64,000 nucleotides of DNA from G963675935 sp963719005. Lineage in GTDB: Bacteria; Planctomycetota; Planctomycetia; Pirellulales; Thermoguttaceae. Shown here one piece after another: positions 9,450 through 17,541 of the stretch. Made by a program: the position numbers and the translations under genes. The notes beneath the pieces were generated by a model. It saw only the letters and a list, made by a program, of their open reading frames with translations. It ran no database searches and had not been told where the DNA came from. The stretch lies in contig CAVRAR010000001.1 in NCBI GenBank assembly GCA_963719005.1, forward strand, positions 186,001 to 250,000, read 5' to 3'. Numbering within the stretch: position 1 is the stretch's first letter; the number at the start of each line of letters is the position of its first letter.

Positions 9450-9983
9450 ATGAACGTGCTAGCGACAGGCGACAAACCGCGAATCCTCGGCGAAGGGCGG
9501 TTCACTCGGCTGCTGAGTCATCGCGGCTGGGAATGGGTCGAGCGGACGAACACTTCCTCCGCCGCCGTGATCGTGGCGATTACCGAACAGCGGCAGTTGC
9601 TATTGGTCGAGCAGTATCGCATTCCGCTCGGCCGCCGCGTGATCGAGTTGCCCGCCGGCCTGGTCGGCGATCTGGCCGAAAACAAGCACGAAGGCTTGGA
9701 GGAAGCCGCCCGCCGCGAGTTGTTCGAAGAGACCGGCTACGAAGCCGGAAGCATCGAATACTTGTTGGAAGGCCCCACGACGCCCGGCCTGGCCAACGAG
9801 GTCTACGCGCTCCTGCTGGCCCGCGACGTTCGCAAAGTCGCCCCCGGCGGCGATCCGAGCGAAGACATTCAAGTTCACGTCGTGCCGCTCGACGAGGTTG
9901 AGGCATGGCTGGAATCAAGACGCCGCGAGGGCTTGATGGTTAGCCCGAAAATCTATTCAGCGCTGTACTTTGCCGCGAAGTAG
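9450..9983 (+). CDS. NUDIX hydrolase, ADP-ribose pyrophosphatase-like
   Basis: The product has 177 residues. The Nudix box is seen at about residues 67-95, with the ELPAGLVGDLAENKHEGLEE stretch leading into REL-x-EETGYE. It has two extra residues between the Gly and the first Glu compared with the strict consensus. The ELPAG lead-in and the preceding VEQYRIPLGRRVIELP are typical of ADP-ribose pyrophosphatases, which hydrolyse ADP-ribose to AMP and ribose-5-phosphate. The enzyme should be cytoplasmic. It stands alone after the terminator at 9326-9355. Confidence 0.9.
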   Translation: MNVLATGDKPRILGEGRFTRLLSHRGWEWVERTNTSSAAVIVAITEQRQLLLVEQYRIPLGRRVIELPAGLVGDLAENKHEGLEEAARRELFEETGYEAGSIEYLLEGPTTPGLANEVYALLLARDVRKVAPGGDPSEDIQVHVVPLDEVEAWLESRRREGLMVSPKIYSALYFAAK

Positions 9984-10067
9984 CGAAGCATTGCCGGTCT
10001 CGCGGTGTCTTGATATACTTGTGTCAGTGGCACGCCGCGTGGTTTTGTTCTTGACAGGAGCTAAGAA

Positions 10068-10511
10068 ATGACAATCGCGCAAAACATCGATCTGGCAGCA
10101 CTCCGAGATGAGTGGCTGGGGCGACTAAAGAGGCTAACGGAACAGATACGCGACTGGGCGAAAGCGGGCGGTTGGGAGACTCGCCTGATTGAGAAGAAGA
10201 TGAGGGATTCCCAAATCGGCGAATATCAAGCGCCGGCTCTGTTGATGCAGGAAGGAACAACACGCATACTCCTTGAACCCATCGCACGATCTGCACCCGG
10301 TGCGGAAGGCGTTGTCAACATCTACCTGATGCCGGCCTATGACGATATCGCAAGCCTGTATTACTACAATGGCGGCTGGCACATACATTACGTGTCTCCC
10401 GGTACGTCGGTTATGGGAGATGTCCAGCAAGCGGAAGGCCGACTGCTTTCCAAGGATGCGCTGCAACAAGTTCTCGATGAGATGATGAAACATGCCGTCC
10501 AGAATGATTGA
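10068..10511 (+). CDS. Conserved-looking hypothetical protein, first gene of a two-gene cassette
   Basis: This is a 147-residue soluble protein with a helical N-terminal third (RDEWLGRLKRLTEQIRDWAK). It continues into a beta-rich part (APALLMQEGTTRILLEPIAR, then VVNIYLMPAYDDIASLYYYN, then WHIHYVSP). A GAC-AGGAGC ribosome binding site lies eight bases before ATG 10068. It overlaps the next gene by about 20 bp, which implies coupled translation. The family is not recognised. As the partner gene carries a HEPN-like motif, this could be an antitoxin or a neutral partner; that is inference only. Confidence 0.7.
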   Translation: MTIAQNIDLAALRDEWLGRLKRLTEQIRDWAKAGGWETRLIEKKMRDSQIGEYQAPALLMQEGTTRILLEPIARSAPGAEGVVNIYLMPAYDDIASLYYYNGGWHIHYVSPGTSVMGDVQQAEGRLLSKDALQQVLDEMMKHAVQND

Positions 10512-10950
10512 TGAACGGATTCAGCGAATCAAGTCCATCGAGCGGGAATACAGAGCAATACGTTGCGCAATTACGTATTGGCTGCAAAGTGCGCCGCAAG
10601 TTCCTGCTGTTGCGATTCAACATGACTTGAACGTTCGTGATTTCGACAACGCATCCGATCTACTAGAGGGCACTTACATAGTGCGGCTTTTCGCCGAATT
10701 TGAGACTATCCTGCGGGTGCTTTGGTCGGCCTTGCGAAACGCCGACCCCCCGTCGAGAACTCGCGATCTCCTCGATGGCATTGCGGCAACGCGAAGGATA
10801 CCTGACGATCGACTCCGATGTGCCCACGATGTACGAGAGTATCGGAATCTCCTGGTTCATGAACGGGACGAACAGACCGCACCGCTTTCCATCATTGATG
10901 CCCGTCGCCATTTATGCCGTTTTCTGAGCTTTCTCCCGCCCAATTGGTGA
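10492..10950 (+). CDS. Hypothetical protein with HEPN-like RxxxxH motif
   Basis: The product has about 152 residues; ATG 10492 or ATG 10504 could serve, both overlapping the upstream gene. The protein is mostly helical. Near the C-terminus it has REYRNLLVHE, in which R118 and H123 form the Rx4H motif used by HEPN ribonucleases. The polar residue after the Arg (Asn) is also typical. HEPN proteins occur as toxins in toxin-antitoxin modules and in RNA-cutting defence systems. The upstream partner is not a MNT-type nucleotidyltransferase, so this would be a different pairing. The assignment rests on the motif and the helical context only. Confidence 0.6.
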   Translation: MPSRMIDERIQRIKSIEREYRAIRCAITYWLQSAPQVPAVAIQHDLNVRDFDNASDLLEGTYIVRLFAEFETILRVLWSALRNADPPSRTRDLLDGIAATRRIPDDRLRCAHDVREYRNLLVHERDEQTAPLSIIDARRHLCRFLSFLPPNW

Positions 10951-10992
10951 CCGGCGGTTAGCGGGCTTCGACTAGTCGCCTCTAGATGAGCC

Positions 10993-11160
10993 CTAAGTTG
11001 CTCTTGTTGGCCCTTGCGGTCGGCGGTCAACAATTTTTTCCGGATGCTCGGCCTGCCGACGACGGAGATCCTCCACGATTTCGTCCAGACTGTGGTGGTG
11101 TTGTTCGACGTATTCGTCACGGATTCGCCAGATCTCCTCGAGCACTTCATCGCGGTACAT
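10993..11160 (-). CDS. Small 55-residue protein
   Basis: Read on the minus strand from ATG 11160, a GAAGGAG site about eight bases upstream precedes a frame encoding MYRDEVLEEIWRIRDEYVEQ, then HHHSLDEIVEDLRRRQAEHP and a basic tail ending RRPQGPTRAT. The charged amphipathic helix with an HHHS centre is a small-protein type often seen in planctomycete and cyanobacterial genomes, commonly beside toxins. Here no toxin is adjacent; the HEPN-like gene is convergent, ending 43 bp away. It may be an orphan antitoxin, but this is a guess. Confidence 0.55.
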   Translation of the reverse strand: MYRDEVLEEIWRIRDEYVEQHHHSLDEIVEDLRRRQAEHPEKIVDRRPQGPTRAT

Positions 11161-11181
11161 GTTTAGGCTCCTTCGGGCTTG

Positions 11182-11239
11182 TTGTGGTGCAGGCGTCTCG
11201 CCTGCATCGTCATGGGCAGGCGAGACGCCTGCACCACAA
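11182..11239. repeat. Perfect 24-bp inverted repeat, 'gtgcaggcgtctcgcctgc' family
   Basis: Arms at 11182-11205 and 11216-11239 are exact complements around a 10-base loop. It lies between the 55-residue ORF start and the end of the M42 peptidase gene, on whose strand it could act as a terminator. Related 'cgggcgtctcgcctgc' units occur at 45808-45857. Confidence 0.75.
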
Positions 11240-11247
11240 GCCGCTTG

Positions 11248-12309
11248 TCACGGCGTAAACTCCGCGTCGGCGTCGATCTGTTCGGCGAATCGGGCCAGCA
11301 AATCGGCGGCGCGATCAATGTCGTCCAACGAAATCATCTCCACCGGACTGTGCATGTAGCGGTTCGGAATACTGATCAGGCCGGTGGCCACGCCGGCGCG
11401 GCTGATCTGCATGGCGTTGGCGTCGGTGCCGGTGGCTTTTGACGAGGCCACCAACTGATAGGCGATTTGGTTGCCGTCGGCGGCCTGAATCAGCCGCTCG
11501 ACAACCTTGGGATTCATGTTCGGTCCGCGGTGGACCGCCGGCCCGCGGCCGAGACGCACGTCGCCCTCTTCTTTCTTCTCAACTGTCGGGCAATCGGTGG
11601 CGTGGCACACGTCGACCGCCACGCCGACCTGCGGATCGACGCCGAACGTGCTGGTATGGGCGCCGCGCAGGCCGATCTCTTCCTGCACGGTCGAAACGGC
11701 GTACAGCCCGCACTTGAGCTTGCCGCTCTGGCTCGCTCGCCGCAGGGCCTCGACCACGACCCAGCAGCCTGCCTTGTCGTCCATAGCGGGCGAGACGGCG
11801 AAATTATTGCGCATCGTATGGAAGCCAAGCTCGACGGTCATCGCGTCGCCGATGCGGACCGCCTTCGACGCTTCCTCCTTGTTCGCCGCGCCGATGTCAA
11901 GCCACAAGTCCTTGATCTTCGACACCTGCTTCCGCTCCTCCTCCGTCAACAAGTGGATCGGCTTCCGGGCGATCACGCCGAACACCGGCCCTTCGGCGGT
12001 CCAGACGTTCATTCGCTGGCCGATCAGCATCTGCGGATCCCACCCGCCGATCGGCTGCACGTAAATGAAGCCTTCGTCGTCGATGTGCTGGACGATTAGC
12101 CCGATCTGGTCGCAATGGCCGGCCAGCATGACGCGCAGCGGGGCGTCGGGATTCTTCACGACGATCACGTTGCCGTGCAGATCGGTGCGGATGTCGTCGG
12201 CAAAGTCCTTCGCGTAATCGCGCACGAACCGCTGCACGTCGCTTTCATAACCCGAGGGGCTGGGAGTTTCCAGAAGGGTGCGGAGAAAACCGAGGGCGGT
12301 GGGATCCAA
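11248..12309 (-). CDS. M42 family metallopeptidase (glutamyl aminopeptidase / PepA-type)
   Basis: The product has 353 residues. Metal ligands are visible as AGHCDQIGLIVQ (His and the following Asp), SPAMDDKAGCWVVVEAL (bridging Asp), STVQEEIGLRGAHTS (catalytic Glu-Glu) and GVAVDVCHATD, with the final His in IPNRYMHSPVEM. These are the co-catalytic dinuclear metal residues of M42 aminopeptidases. Such enzymes form 12-subunit tetrahedral cages in the cytoplasm and remove N-terminal residues from peptides. The length and residue order match the family. There is no signal peptide. Confidence 0.94.
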   Translation of the reverse strand: MDPTALGFLRTLLETPSPSGYESDVQRFVRDYAKDFADDIRTDLHGNVIVVKNPDAPLRVMLAGHCDQIGLIVQHIDDEGFIYVQPIGGWDPQMLIGQRMNVWTAEGPVFGVIARKPIHLLTEEERKQVSKIKDLWLDIGAANKEEASKAVRIGDAMTVELGFHTMRNNFAVSPAMDDKAGCWVVVEALRRASQSGKLKCGLYAVSTVQEEIGLRGAHTSTFGVDPQVGVAVDVCHATDCPTVEKKEEGDVRLGRGPAVHRGPNMNPKVVERLIQAADGNQIAYQLVASSKATGTDANAMQISRAGVATGLISIPNRYMHSPVEMISLDDIDRAADLLARFAEQIDADAEFTP

Positions 12310-12485
12310 GGTGGGGTGTCCTTATGTTAGTGAGCGATGGCTGAACACTATCAAGACAAACAGCCGGGGCCAACAGCCCGCGGTGGTTGAATTCGCCGAA
12401 TGGCTCGATCCCTTGTTTTATCGCTCGCAACCGCGATGAGCAAGCCCTTCGGCACGGCGAGCGGAGAACCGAAGAACCGTTCGGC

Positions 12486-12515
12486 TTGACAGTCAGCCGC
12501 GTGCCGCCGTAGAAT
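12486..12515 (+). promoter_or_regulatory. Sigma-70-like promoter of the Uma2-type gene
   Basis: TTGACA at 12486-12491 and TAGAAT at 12510-12515 are separated by 18 bp. The ATG is 22 bp after the -10 box, with a GGAGGGGAG ribosome binding site between. Confidence 0.6.
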
Positions 12516-12537
12516 CGGGGGGAGGGGAGAAATTGCC

Positions 12538-13137
12538 ATGAGCACCGCGATACCCGATGTGCTGTCGCAAACGCTGGCTTGGCGACGGGAAACCGGCAAC
12601 GACAAATTCGACGAAATGTGGGAGGGAGTGCCACACATGACACCGGCGCCGAAGCGTTCGCACCAGGATATTCAGTGGTCGATGGAGACGTGGTTGCGTT
12701 CAAAATGGGCTCGCCCGCTTGGCAACCGCGTGCATCACGATGTCAACGTTGCCTCGCCTGGCGGGTGGCCCAGCAATTACCGGGTTCCCGATCTGGTGTT
12801 GCTCACGCCCGATCGTTTTGCCATCGACCACGACGATTATTTCGAGGGGGCTCCGACTGTCGTCGTGGAAATTCGCAGCCCGGGCGACGACACGATGAAA
12901 AAGCTGCCGTTCTATGCGCAGATTGGCGTACCGGAAGTCTGGTTGATCGACCGCGACACTCGGCGGCCCGAGGTACTTGTGCTCGGCGACGGCCAGTATC
13001 AGCAACAATCGCCGGCTGCGGACGGCTGGTTCGACAGTGCCGCCACGGGTGTCCGGCTGCGCGGCGAAGCGGGCAATTGCCTCGCGATGCAACTTGCCGG
13101 CAACGAAGCCACTAGGCGGCTCCTACCCGAAGCATAG
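12538..13137 (+). CDS. Uma2 family (DUF820) restriction-endonuclease-fold protein
   Basis: The product has 199 residues. The PD-(D/E)xK core is visible as NYRVPDLVLLTP (Asp), then PTVVVEIRSPGDDT (Glu-x-Arg in place of E-x-K), then KLPFYAQIGVPEVWLIDRDT, the family hallmark. Members occur in many copies in cyanobacteria, Planctomycetes and Chloroflexi, and their real function is unresolved. The basic residue of the third catalytic motif is Arg, not the usual Lys, as is common in this family. A good promoter (12486-12515) and GGAGG site sit just upstream, suggesting a single-gene unit. Confidence 0.9.
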   Translation: MSTAIPDVLSQTLAWRRETGNDKFDEMWEGVPHMTPAPKRSHQDIQWSMETWLRSKWARPLGNRVHHDVNVASPGGWPSNYRVPDLVLLTPDRFAIDHDDYFEGAPTVVVEIRSPGDDTMKKLPFYAQIGVPEVWLIDRDTRRPEVLVLGDGQYQQQSPAADGWFDSAATGVRLRGEAGNCLAMQLAGNEATRRLLPEA

Positions 13138-13361
13138 CGGAAGAAACGGAAAGTCCGTTTGTAGTTTCGGCTTCCGTCGGCCGCCCGCCCAAAGGGCGGC
13201 ACTACGAACGTGATTCCGCCTAAAGGCGGCACTGCGAACGAGATGTGGCCGATTGTGCCGTTCTCGTGGCGTAAACTCATCCCTTGACGGCCCGACGCAC
13301 GATACCCTACCATACGGGGCTTCCGCACCGGTTTTTTCTCCCTAGAATGCCAAGAGCGAAC
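13138..13361. other. Intergenic repeats after the Uma2 gene
   Basis: Two near-identical units, 'gcccaaagggcggcactacg' at about 13188-13207 and 'gcctaaaggcggcactgcg' at about 13218-13236, stand in direct order, each with a small hairpin. No gene is seen here. Confidence 0.45.
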
Positions 13362-13437
13362 AGTCCGTAGGTTATGCTTTAGCATAACGAAAGGCGTTGC
13401 ATGCCTGAACGTTATGCTAAAGCATAACCTACAGACT
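13362..13437. repeat. Inverted-repeat element 'gttatgctttagcataac' upstream of hom
   Basis: Arms 13362-13389 and 13410-13437 match except for one base, and each arm is itself a small palindrome. The element is flanked by near-identical direct repeats, accggttttttctcc at about 13327 and gccggttttttcgtcc at about 13450, like an insertion with target duplication. It lies 63 bp before the hom start. Confidence 0.7.
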
Positions 13438-13499
13438 GTAGACCTCTGCGCCGGTTTTTTCGTCCTCAGGGGCGCCACCAACGAGTAGACAGGTCAGAC

Positions 13500-14802
13500 A
13501 TGGAAACCGCTAAAATCGCCATTGTTGGATTCGGCACGATCGGCAGCGGCGTCGCTCGGCTGTTGTTGGAGCACGGCGATCGAATTGCCCAGCGCCGGCA
13601 AGAAGCTGGAGCTTGTCTGTGTGGTCGATCCCGACCTGAAGCGGTCGCGGAACTTCCCCCTGCCGCCAGGTCTGTTGACGGCTGATCTGGCCAAAGTGAC
13701 CAACAACCCGGACATCGTCGCCGCCGTCGAGCTGATCGGCGGACTGGAGCCTGCCCGGTCAATCGTTCTGAAGCTGCTTGAAAGCGGCAAGGATATCATC
13801 ACCGCCAACAAGGCCCTCTTGGCCGAGCATGGGCCGGAACTGTTCGACAAGGCTCGGCAGACGGGGCGTTCCATCGCGTTTGAGGCCACCGTGGGCGGAG
13901 GCATTCCTATCATCTCCGCGCTGGCCGAATCGCTGACCGCCAATCAGATCGAGTCGATTCATGCCATCCTGAACGGCACGAGCAACTTCATCCTCTCGCA
14001 AATGGAGGAGAACGACACCGACTACGCCTCGGCCCTGGCCGAGGCCCAGCAGCGCGGCTACGCCGAGGCCAACCCGGCAATGGACGTCAACGGCAGCGAC
14101 GCGTCGCAAAAACTCGCCATTCTCGCTCATCTCGCCTTCGGCGCCAGGGCCGACTGGCGCACCATCCCTCGCACCGGCATCGACGTGGTCGACGTAACCG
14201 ACATTCGCTATGCGAAGGAACTTGGCTATAGCATCAAGCTGCTGGCCGTCGCCGAGTTGGTGCCCGAGGGGCTCGAACTGCACGTTTCGCCTACGCTGGT
14301 CCGTCAGGGCTCGCCGCTGGCCGAGGTTCGCGGGGCTTACAACGCCGTTCGCATTGTCGGCGATGCCGTGGGGCGAGTGTTCTTTCACGGCCTCGGCGCC
14401 GGACAAATGCCGACCGCCTCGGCCGTTGTCGCCGACCTGATCAGCACCGTGGCCGGTCGGACGGCGACCACGTTCCGCCTGCTGAACCTCTGGTCAACCG
14501 AGGGCGAGCCCGCCGTGCGCACGCGCGATCCCGGCAAGGTGCCCGGCCGTTTCTATCTGCGTTTCAACGTCGATGATCGGCCGGGCGTGATGTCGGAAAT
14601 CACCGGCATCCTCAGCCGGCATCAAATCTCGATCTCCTCGGTAATCCAGCACGAGACCGAAGAAGAAGACGCCTCGAACGCGGTGCCGCTGGTCATCATG
14701 ACCCACACGTCGGCCGAGGGCAACATGGTCGAAGCCATGCGGACGATCAACCAGCTAGCCTCGGTCCATCCGAGCAGCGTGCGGATGAGGGTGAGGAATT
14801 GA
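13500..14802 (+). CDS. hom: Homoserine dehydrogenase, frameshifted near the N-terminus
   Basis: Hom reduces aspartate semialdehyde to homoserine with NAD(P)H, the branch point to threonine and methionine. The start METAKIAIVGFGTIGSGVAR is the Rossmann motif. ITANKALLAEHG and ATVGGGIPIISAL follow, then the catalytic region ILNGTSNFILSQM and AEANPAMDVNGSDASQKLAI. A C-terminal ACT domain (RFNVDDRPGVMSEITGILS, about residues 350-433) implies feedback control, usually by threonine. One extra base near 13592-13597 breaks the frame between residues 31 and 33; correction gives 433 residues, the normal length. apgM follows in the same direction 183 bp later. Confidence 0.94.
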
Positions 14803-14984
14803 TGAATGATGAGTGATGAATGATGAATGATGAGCGATGAATGACGAGCGGAGCTTCTGTGTGAACCTGGTCGCCAACCAAAGATAAAGGACAGCGTCAA
14901 CCTTTTCTTCAGCAAATTTCAATCACTGCCGACTGCCGACTGCCCACTGCCCACTGCCGACTGCCCACTGCCCACTTTCCACCT
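14803..14984. repeat. Two tracts of short tandem repeats between hom and apgM
   Basis: At about 14803-14844 the 7-mer 'gatgaat' and variants recur about six times. At about 14925-14975 'actgccgactgcccactgcc' type 7-mer units recur. Neither encodes protein. They sit between hom and the gene it is functionally linked to. Confidence 0.65.
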
Positions 14985-14985
14985 C

Positions 14986-16314
14986 ATGAAGTTTGCCCTG
15001 ATCATTCCCGACGGCTGTGCCGACGAGCCGCAAGAGTCGCTTGGCGGCAAGACGCCGCTGGAAGCCGCCCATATTCCGGCGATGGACGCCATTGCCGCCG
15101 CCGGCGTCGTCGGTCGCGCGAACCACACGCCGGCGACGCTGCCGGCGGGGTCCGATGTGGCCAATCTCAGCCTATTCGGCTACAACCCGATCGAATGCTA
15201 CACCGGCCGCGCGCCGTTGGAAGCCGCCGCCCAGGGCATCGAGCTTGGCCCCGAAGATTGGGCCGCCCGCTGCAATCTCGTCACCATCGAAGATCAGGTG
15301 ATGAAGAGTTTCACGGCCGGCCAGGTTTCGACGGCCGAAGCGACGGAACTCCTGCGGACACTTCAGGAACAATTGGGCAGCAGTTCCTTCGACAGTGGGA
15401 CAAACATTGTTGTCTCCGGTGGGGCAGACATTCCTGTCTGCCCTGTCTGCCAAGAAAGACATGACACATCTGGCAGACAGGAATGTCTGCCCCACCGGCT
15501 TGAATTCCGGCCTGGCGTCAGCTATCGGAACTTGCTGATTTACCGCGGCGCCGGCTGCCCTCCGATCTTCTCGACCGATACCAGCGCCACGGCCCCTCAT
15601 GATCTCACCGACAGAAGCGTGCTGGACGATTATCCCCGCGGCCCGGGCAGCGACCTGCTGAATCACCTGATGAGCGAGAGCGTCGCTCTGTTCGCGGATC
15701 ATCCAGTGAACGTCGCCCGGCGTGCGGCGGGCAAGTTGCCGGTGACGAACATCTGGCTCTGGGGCCTCGGCGGTGCGCCGCATCTTACGCCGTTCTTCGA
15801 ACTTCACGGCAAGCATGGGGCGGTTATCACGGCCGTCGATTTGCTCCGCGGCCTGGCCACGCTAATCGGCTGGCGGCGGATTGAGGTGCCCGGGGCCACC
15901 GGCTATCTCGACACCGATTACGCCGCCAAGGGCCACTACGCCGTCGAGGCTCTCAATGACGTCGATCTAGTCTGCGTTCACGTCGAAGCAACCGATGAAG
16001 CCTCGCACGAAGGCAATGCCGCCGCCAAAGTAAAGGCCCTGGAAGAGATCAACCGTCACATCGTCGCCCCGATTTACGAAGCTCTAAAGCGTCACGGCGA
16101 CTATCGCATCTTAGTCACTCCCGACCACCCCACCCCGCTACGCACCAAGACCCACAGCCACGGCGACGTCCCCTTCGCCCTAGCCGGCCACGGCATCACT
16201 CCCGACGCCGCCGCGACTTATGATGATCCAACGGCAGGCCGGTCATGCTTAACGTTTGATGAGGGTTGGCGACTGATGGGATACTTCCTGGGAGCCTCAC
16301 GTCCCCAAAAATGA
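14986..16314 (+). CDS. Cofactor-independent phosphoglycerate mutase, archaeal ApgM type ('proposed homoserine kinase' family), with in-frame repeat insertion
   Basis: The product has 442 residues, of the alkaline-phosphatase superfamily. MKFALIIPDGCADEP carries the first metal Asp, LPAGSDVANLSLFGYNP the serine region, and HVEATDEASHEGN and TPDHPTPLRTKTHSHGDVPF the remaining metal ligands. These are the marks of the ApgM family. A subgroup next to hom is annotated as a proposed homoserine kinase, and hom is directly upstream here. About 28 residues between NIVVS and RLEFRPGVSYR are encoded by a perfect 27-bp inverted repeat (15416-15498). The frame stays open through it. Whether the protein isomerises 3-phosphoglycerate or phosphorylates homoserine cannot be told from sequence. 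Confidence 0.9.
   Translation: MKFALIIPDGCADEPQESLGGKTPLEAAHIPAMDAIAAAGVVGRANHTPATLPAGSDVANLSLFGYNPIECYTGRAPLEAAAQGIELGPEDWAARCNLVTIEDQVMKSFTAGQVSTAEATELLRTLQEQLGSSSFDSGTNIVVSGGADIPVCPVCQERHDTSGRQECLPHRLEFRPGVSYRNLLIYRGAGCPPIFSTDTSATAPHDLTDRSVLDDYPRGPGSDLLNHLMSESVALFADHPVNVARRAAGKLPVTNIWLWGLGGAPHLTPFFELHGKHGAVITAVDLLRGLATLIGWRRIEVPGATGYLDTDYAAKGHYAVEALNDVDLVCVHVEATDEASHEGNAAAKVKALEEINRHIVAPIYEALKRHGDYRILVTPDHPTPLRTKTHSHGDVPFALAGHGITPDAAATYDDPTAGRSCLTFDEGWRLMGYFLGASRPQK
15416..15498. repeat. Palindromic element 'ggcagacaggaatgtctgcc', inside apgM
   Basis: Perfect 27-bp arms, 15416-15442 and 15472-15498, flank a 29-base spacer. It encodes GGADIPVCPVC and GRQECLPHR in the apgM frame. Just upstream (about 15395-15415) is a diverged partial copy. 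Further copies lie at 20085-20154 and, as a half-element, 58474-58497. Confidence 0.92.
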
Positions 16315-16511
16315 ACGAGCCAAGTATCGCGAACCGATAACCATCCACCGAGAACGTCAATTAGCGTGCCTTTCCCCCTTTTCTTGCCAAAAGTTGGGGC
16401 CCGAGAAATAATGGCTACCACAGTTTCCCGCCCTAATTGACGGCAGGGCTGCCAACGGCTACAGGTAGACGGTGCCGTTGTGATGACCGGCGGGAAGCGA
16501 GATGATCGCCC
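16315..16511. other. Intergenic stretch without recognised feature
   Basis: This is about 200 bp between apgM and the interrupted HNH gene. No gene, hairpin or clear promoter was seen. Confidence 0.3.
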
Positions 16512-16634
16512 ATGACTTATTGGATATTCAAGGTTGCAAAGCAGGAATTGTACCCGGACGTACCGGGCGAGCAGTATGTATATGACAACACACACTCTTT
16601 GAGAGTCAGAGCAGGAGATACCTTTCTCTACTTA

Positions 16635-17541
16635 GAGGTTCTAACAAAACCAGTATTTCCTGATCTGTCCAATGTTGCTAAACTCTCGGGCTAACCTGGT
16701 CAACCAACAGATATGTCAGGGAGGATATTATGGCCAAGCCACTGCTGCCCGATGCGCTTTGGGAGCGAATCAAGCCTTTGCTGCCGCGCGAACGCGGCAA
16801 GCCGAAAGGAGGCCGACCGCGAGTTTCCGATCGTGCGGCGCTCACGGGGATTCTCTTCGTATTGAAAACGGGTTGTCCGTGGGAATATCTTCCGCAGGAG
16901 TTGGGCTGCGGATGCGGCATGACGTGCTGGCGACGACTCCGCGACTGGCACGTGGCTGGTGTCTGGAAGCGGATATGGAAGCTACTTTTGGACGAATTGG
17001 GATTGGCAGGCCAAATCGACTGGTCAACATCCGCGATCGACAGTTGCTCCGTGCGAGCAGTTTTTGGGGGGCAAAAACGGGCCCAAATCCCACGGATCGA
17101 GGCAAGAATGGCTCGAAGCGTCATCTGATGGTGGACGGCAGCGGCACGCCTCTGGCCATTACCCACACCGGCGCGAATTGCCACGATTCGGAGATGGCTA
17201 TTCCTTTGGTCAACGCAGTTCCACCGATCAAGCAACCTCGCGGCGCACCGCGCAAGCGTCCCGATGAACTGCTCGCGGATCGAGCCTATGATGCGGAAGC
17301 CAAGATTCGTAAACCCCTGCGCAAGCGGAGAATCAAGCCGCTGGTTGCTCACCGCAACACCGAGCACGGCAGCGGCCTGGGCAAATTCCGCTACGTCGTT
17401 GAAGCCTGCTTCGATTGGCTCTTCAACTGGCGTCGTCTGCGGGTGCGTTACGAGAAACGACCGGACATTCACGATGCGTTCCTAATCATCGGTTGTGCCA
17501 TGATCTGCTGGAACCGCGTACTGGAGTTTTGTTAGAACCTC
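16635..17541 (+). mobile_element. IS5-family insertion sequence (IS427-like), 907 bp
   Basis: It has perfect 16-bp terminal inverted repeats gaggttctaacaaaac at 16635 and at 17541 in complement. The direct target duplication TTA lies at 16632-16634 and 17542-17544, fitting the TNA targets of this group. It carries a two-frame transposase and is inserted in the HNH endonuclease gene. Confidence 0.93.
16730..17535 (+). CDS. IS5-family transposase, two overlapping frames joined by -1 frameshift
   Basis: The first frame (16730-17128) encodes LLPDALWERIKPLLPRERGK and the DUF4096-like DNA-binding domain, with WSTSAIDSCSVRAVFGG holding the first catalytic Asp. The second frame, -1 relative to it, holds TGPNPTDRGKNGSKRHLMVD, LLADRAYDAEAKIR with the second Asp, and VVEACFDWLFNWRRLRVRYE with the catalytic Glu. 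A slip on the AAAAA run near 17073 would join them into a 268-residue DDE transposase. Such -1 frameshifting is usual in this IS group, so the break is likely functional and not a mutation. Confidence 0.9.

Noticed and set aside
14803..14984. Tandem 7-mers as a CRISPR array
   Set aside because: The units are too short, without unique spacers and without cas genes.
17066..17080. Break between the two IS5 transposase frames as a mutation
   Set aside because: The A-run and -1 direction fit the programmed frameshift known in this IS group, so it was not counted among the gene-breaking indels.
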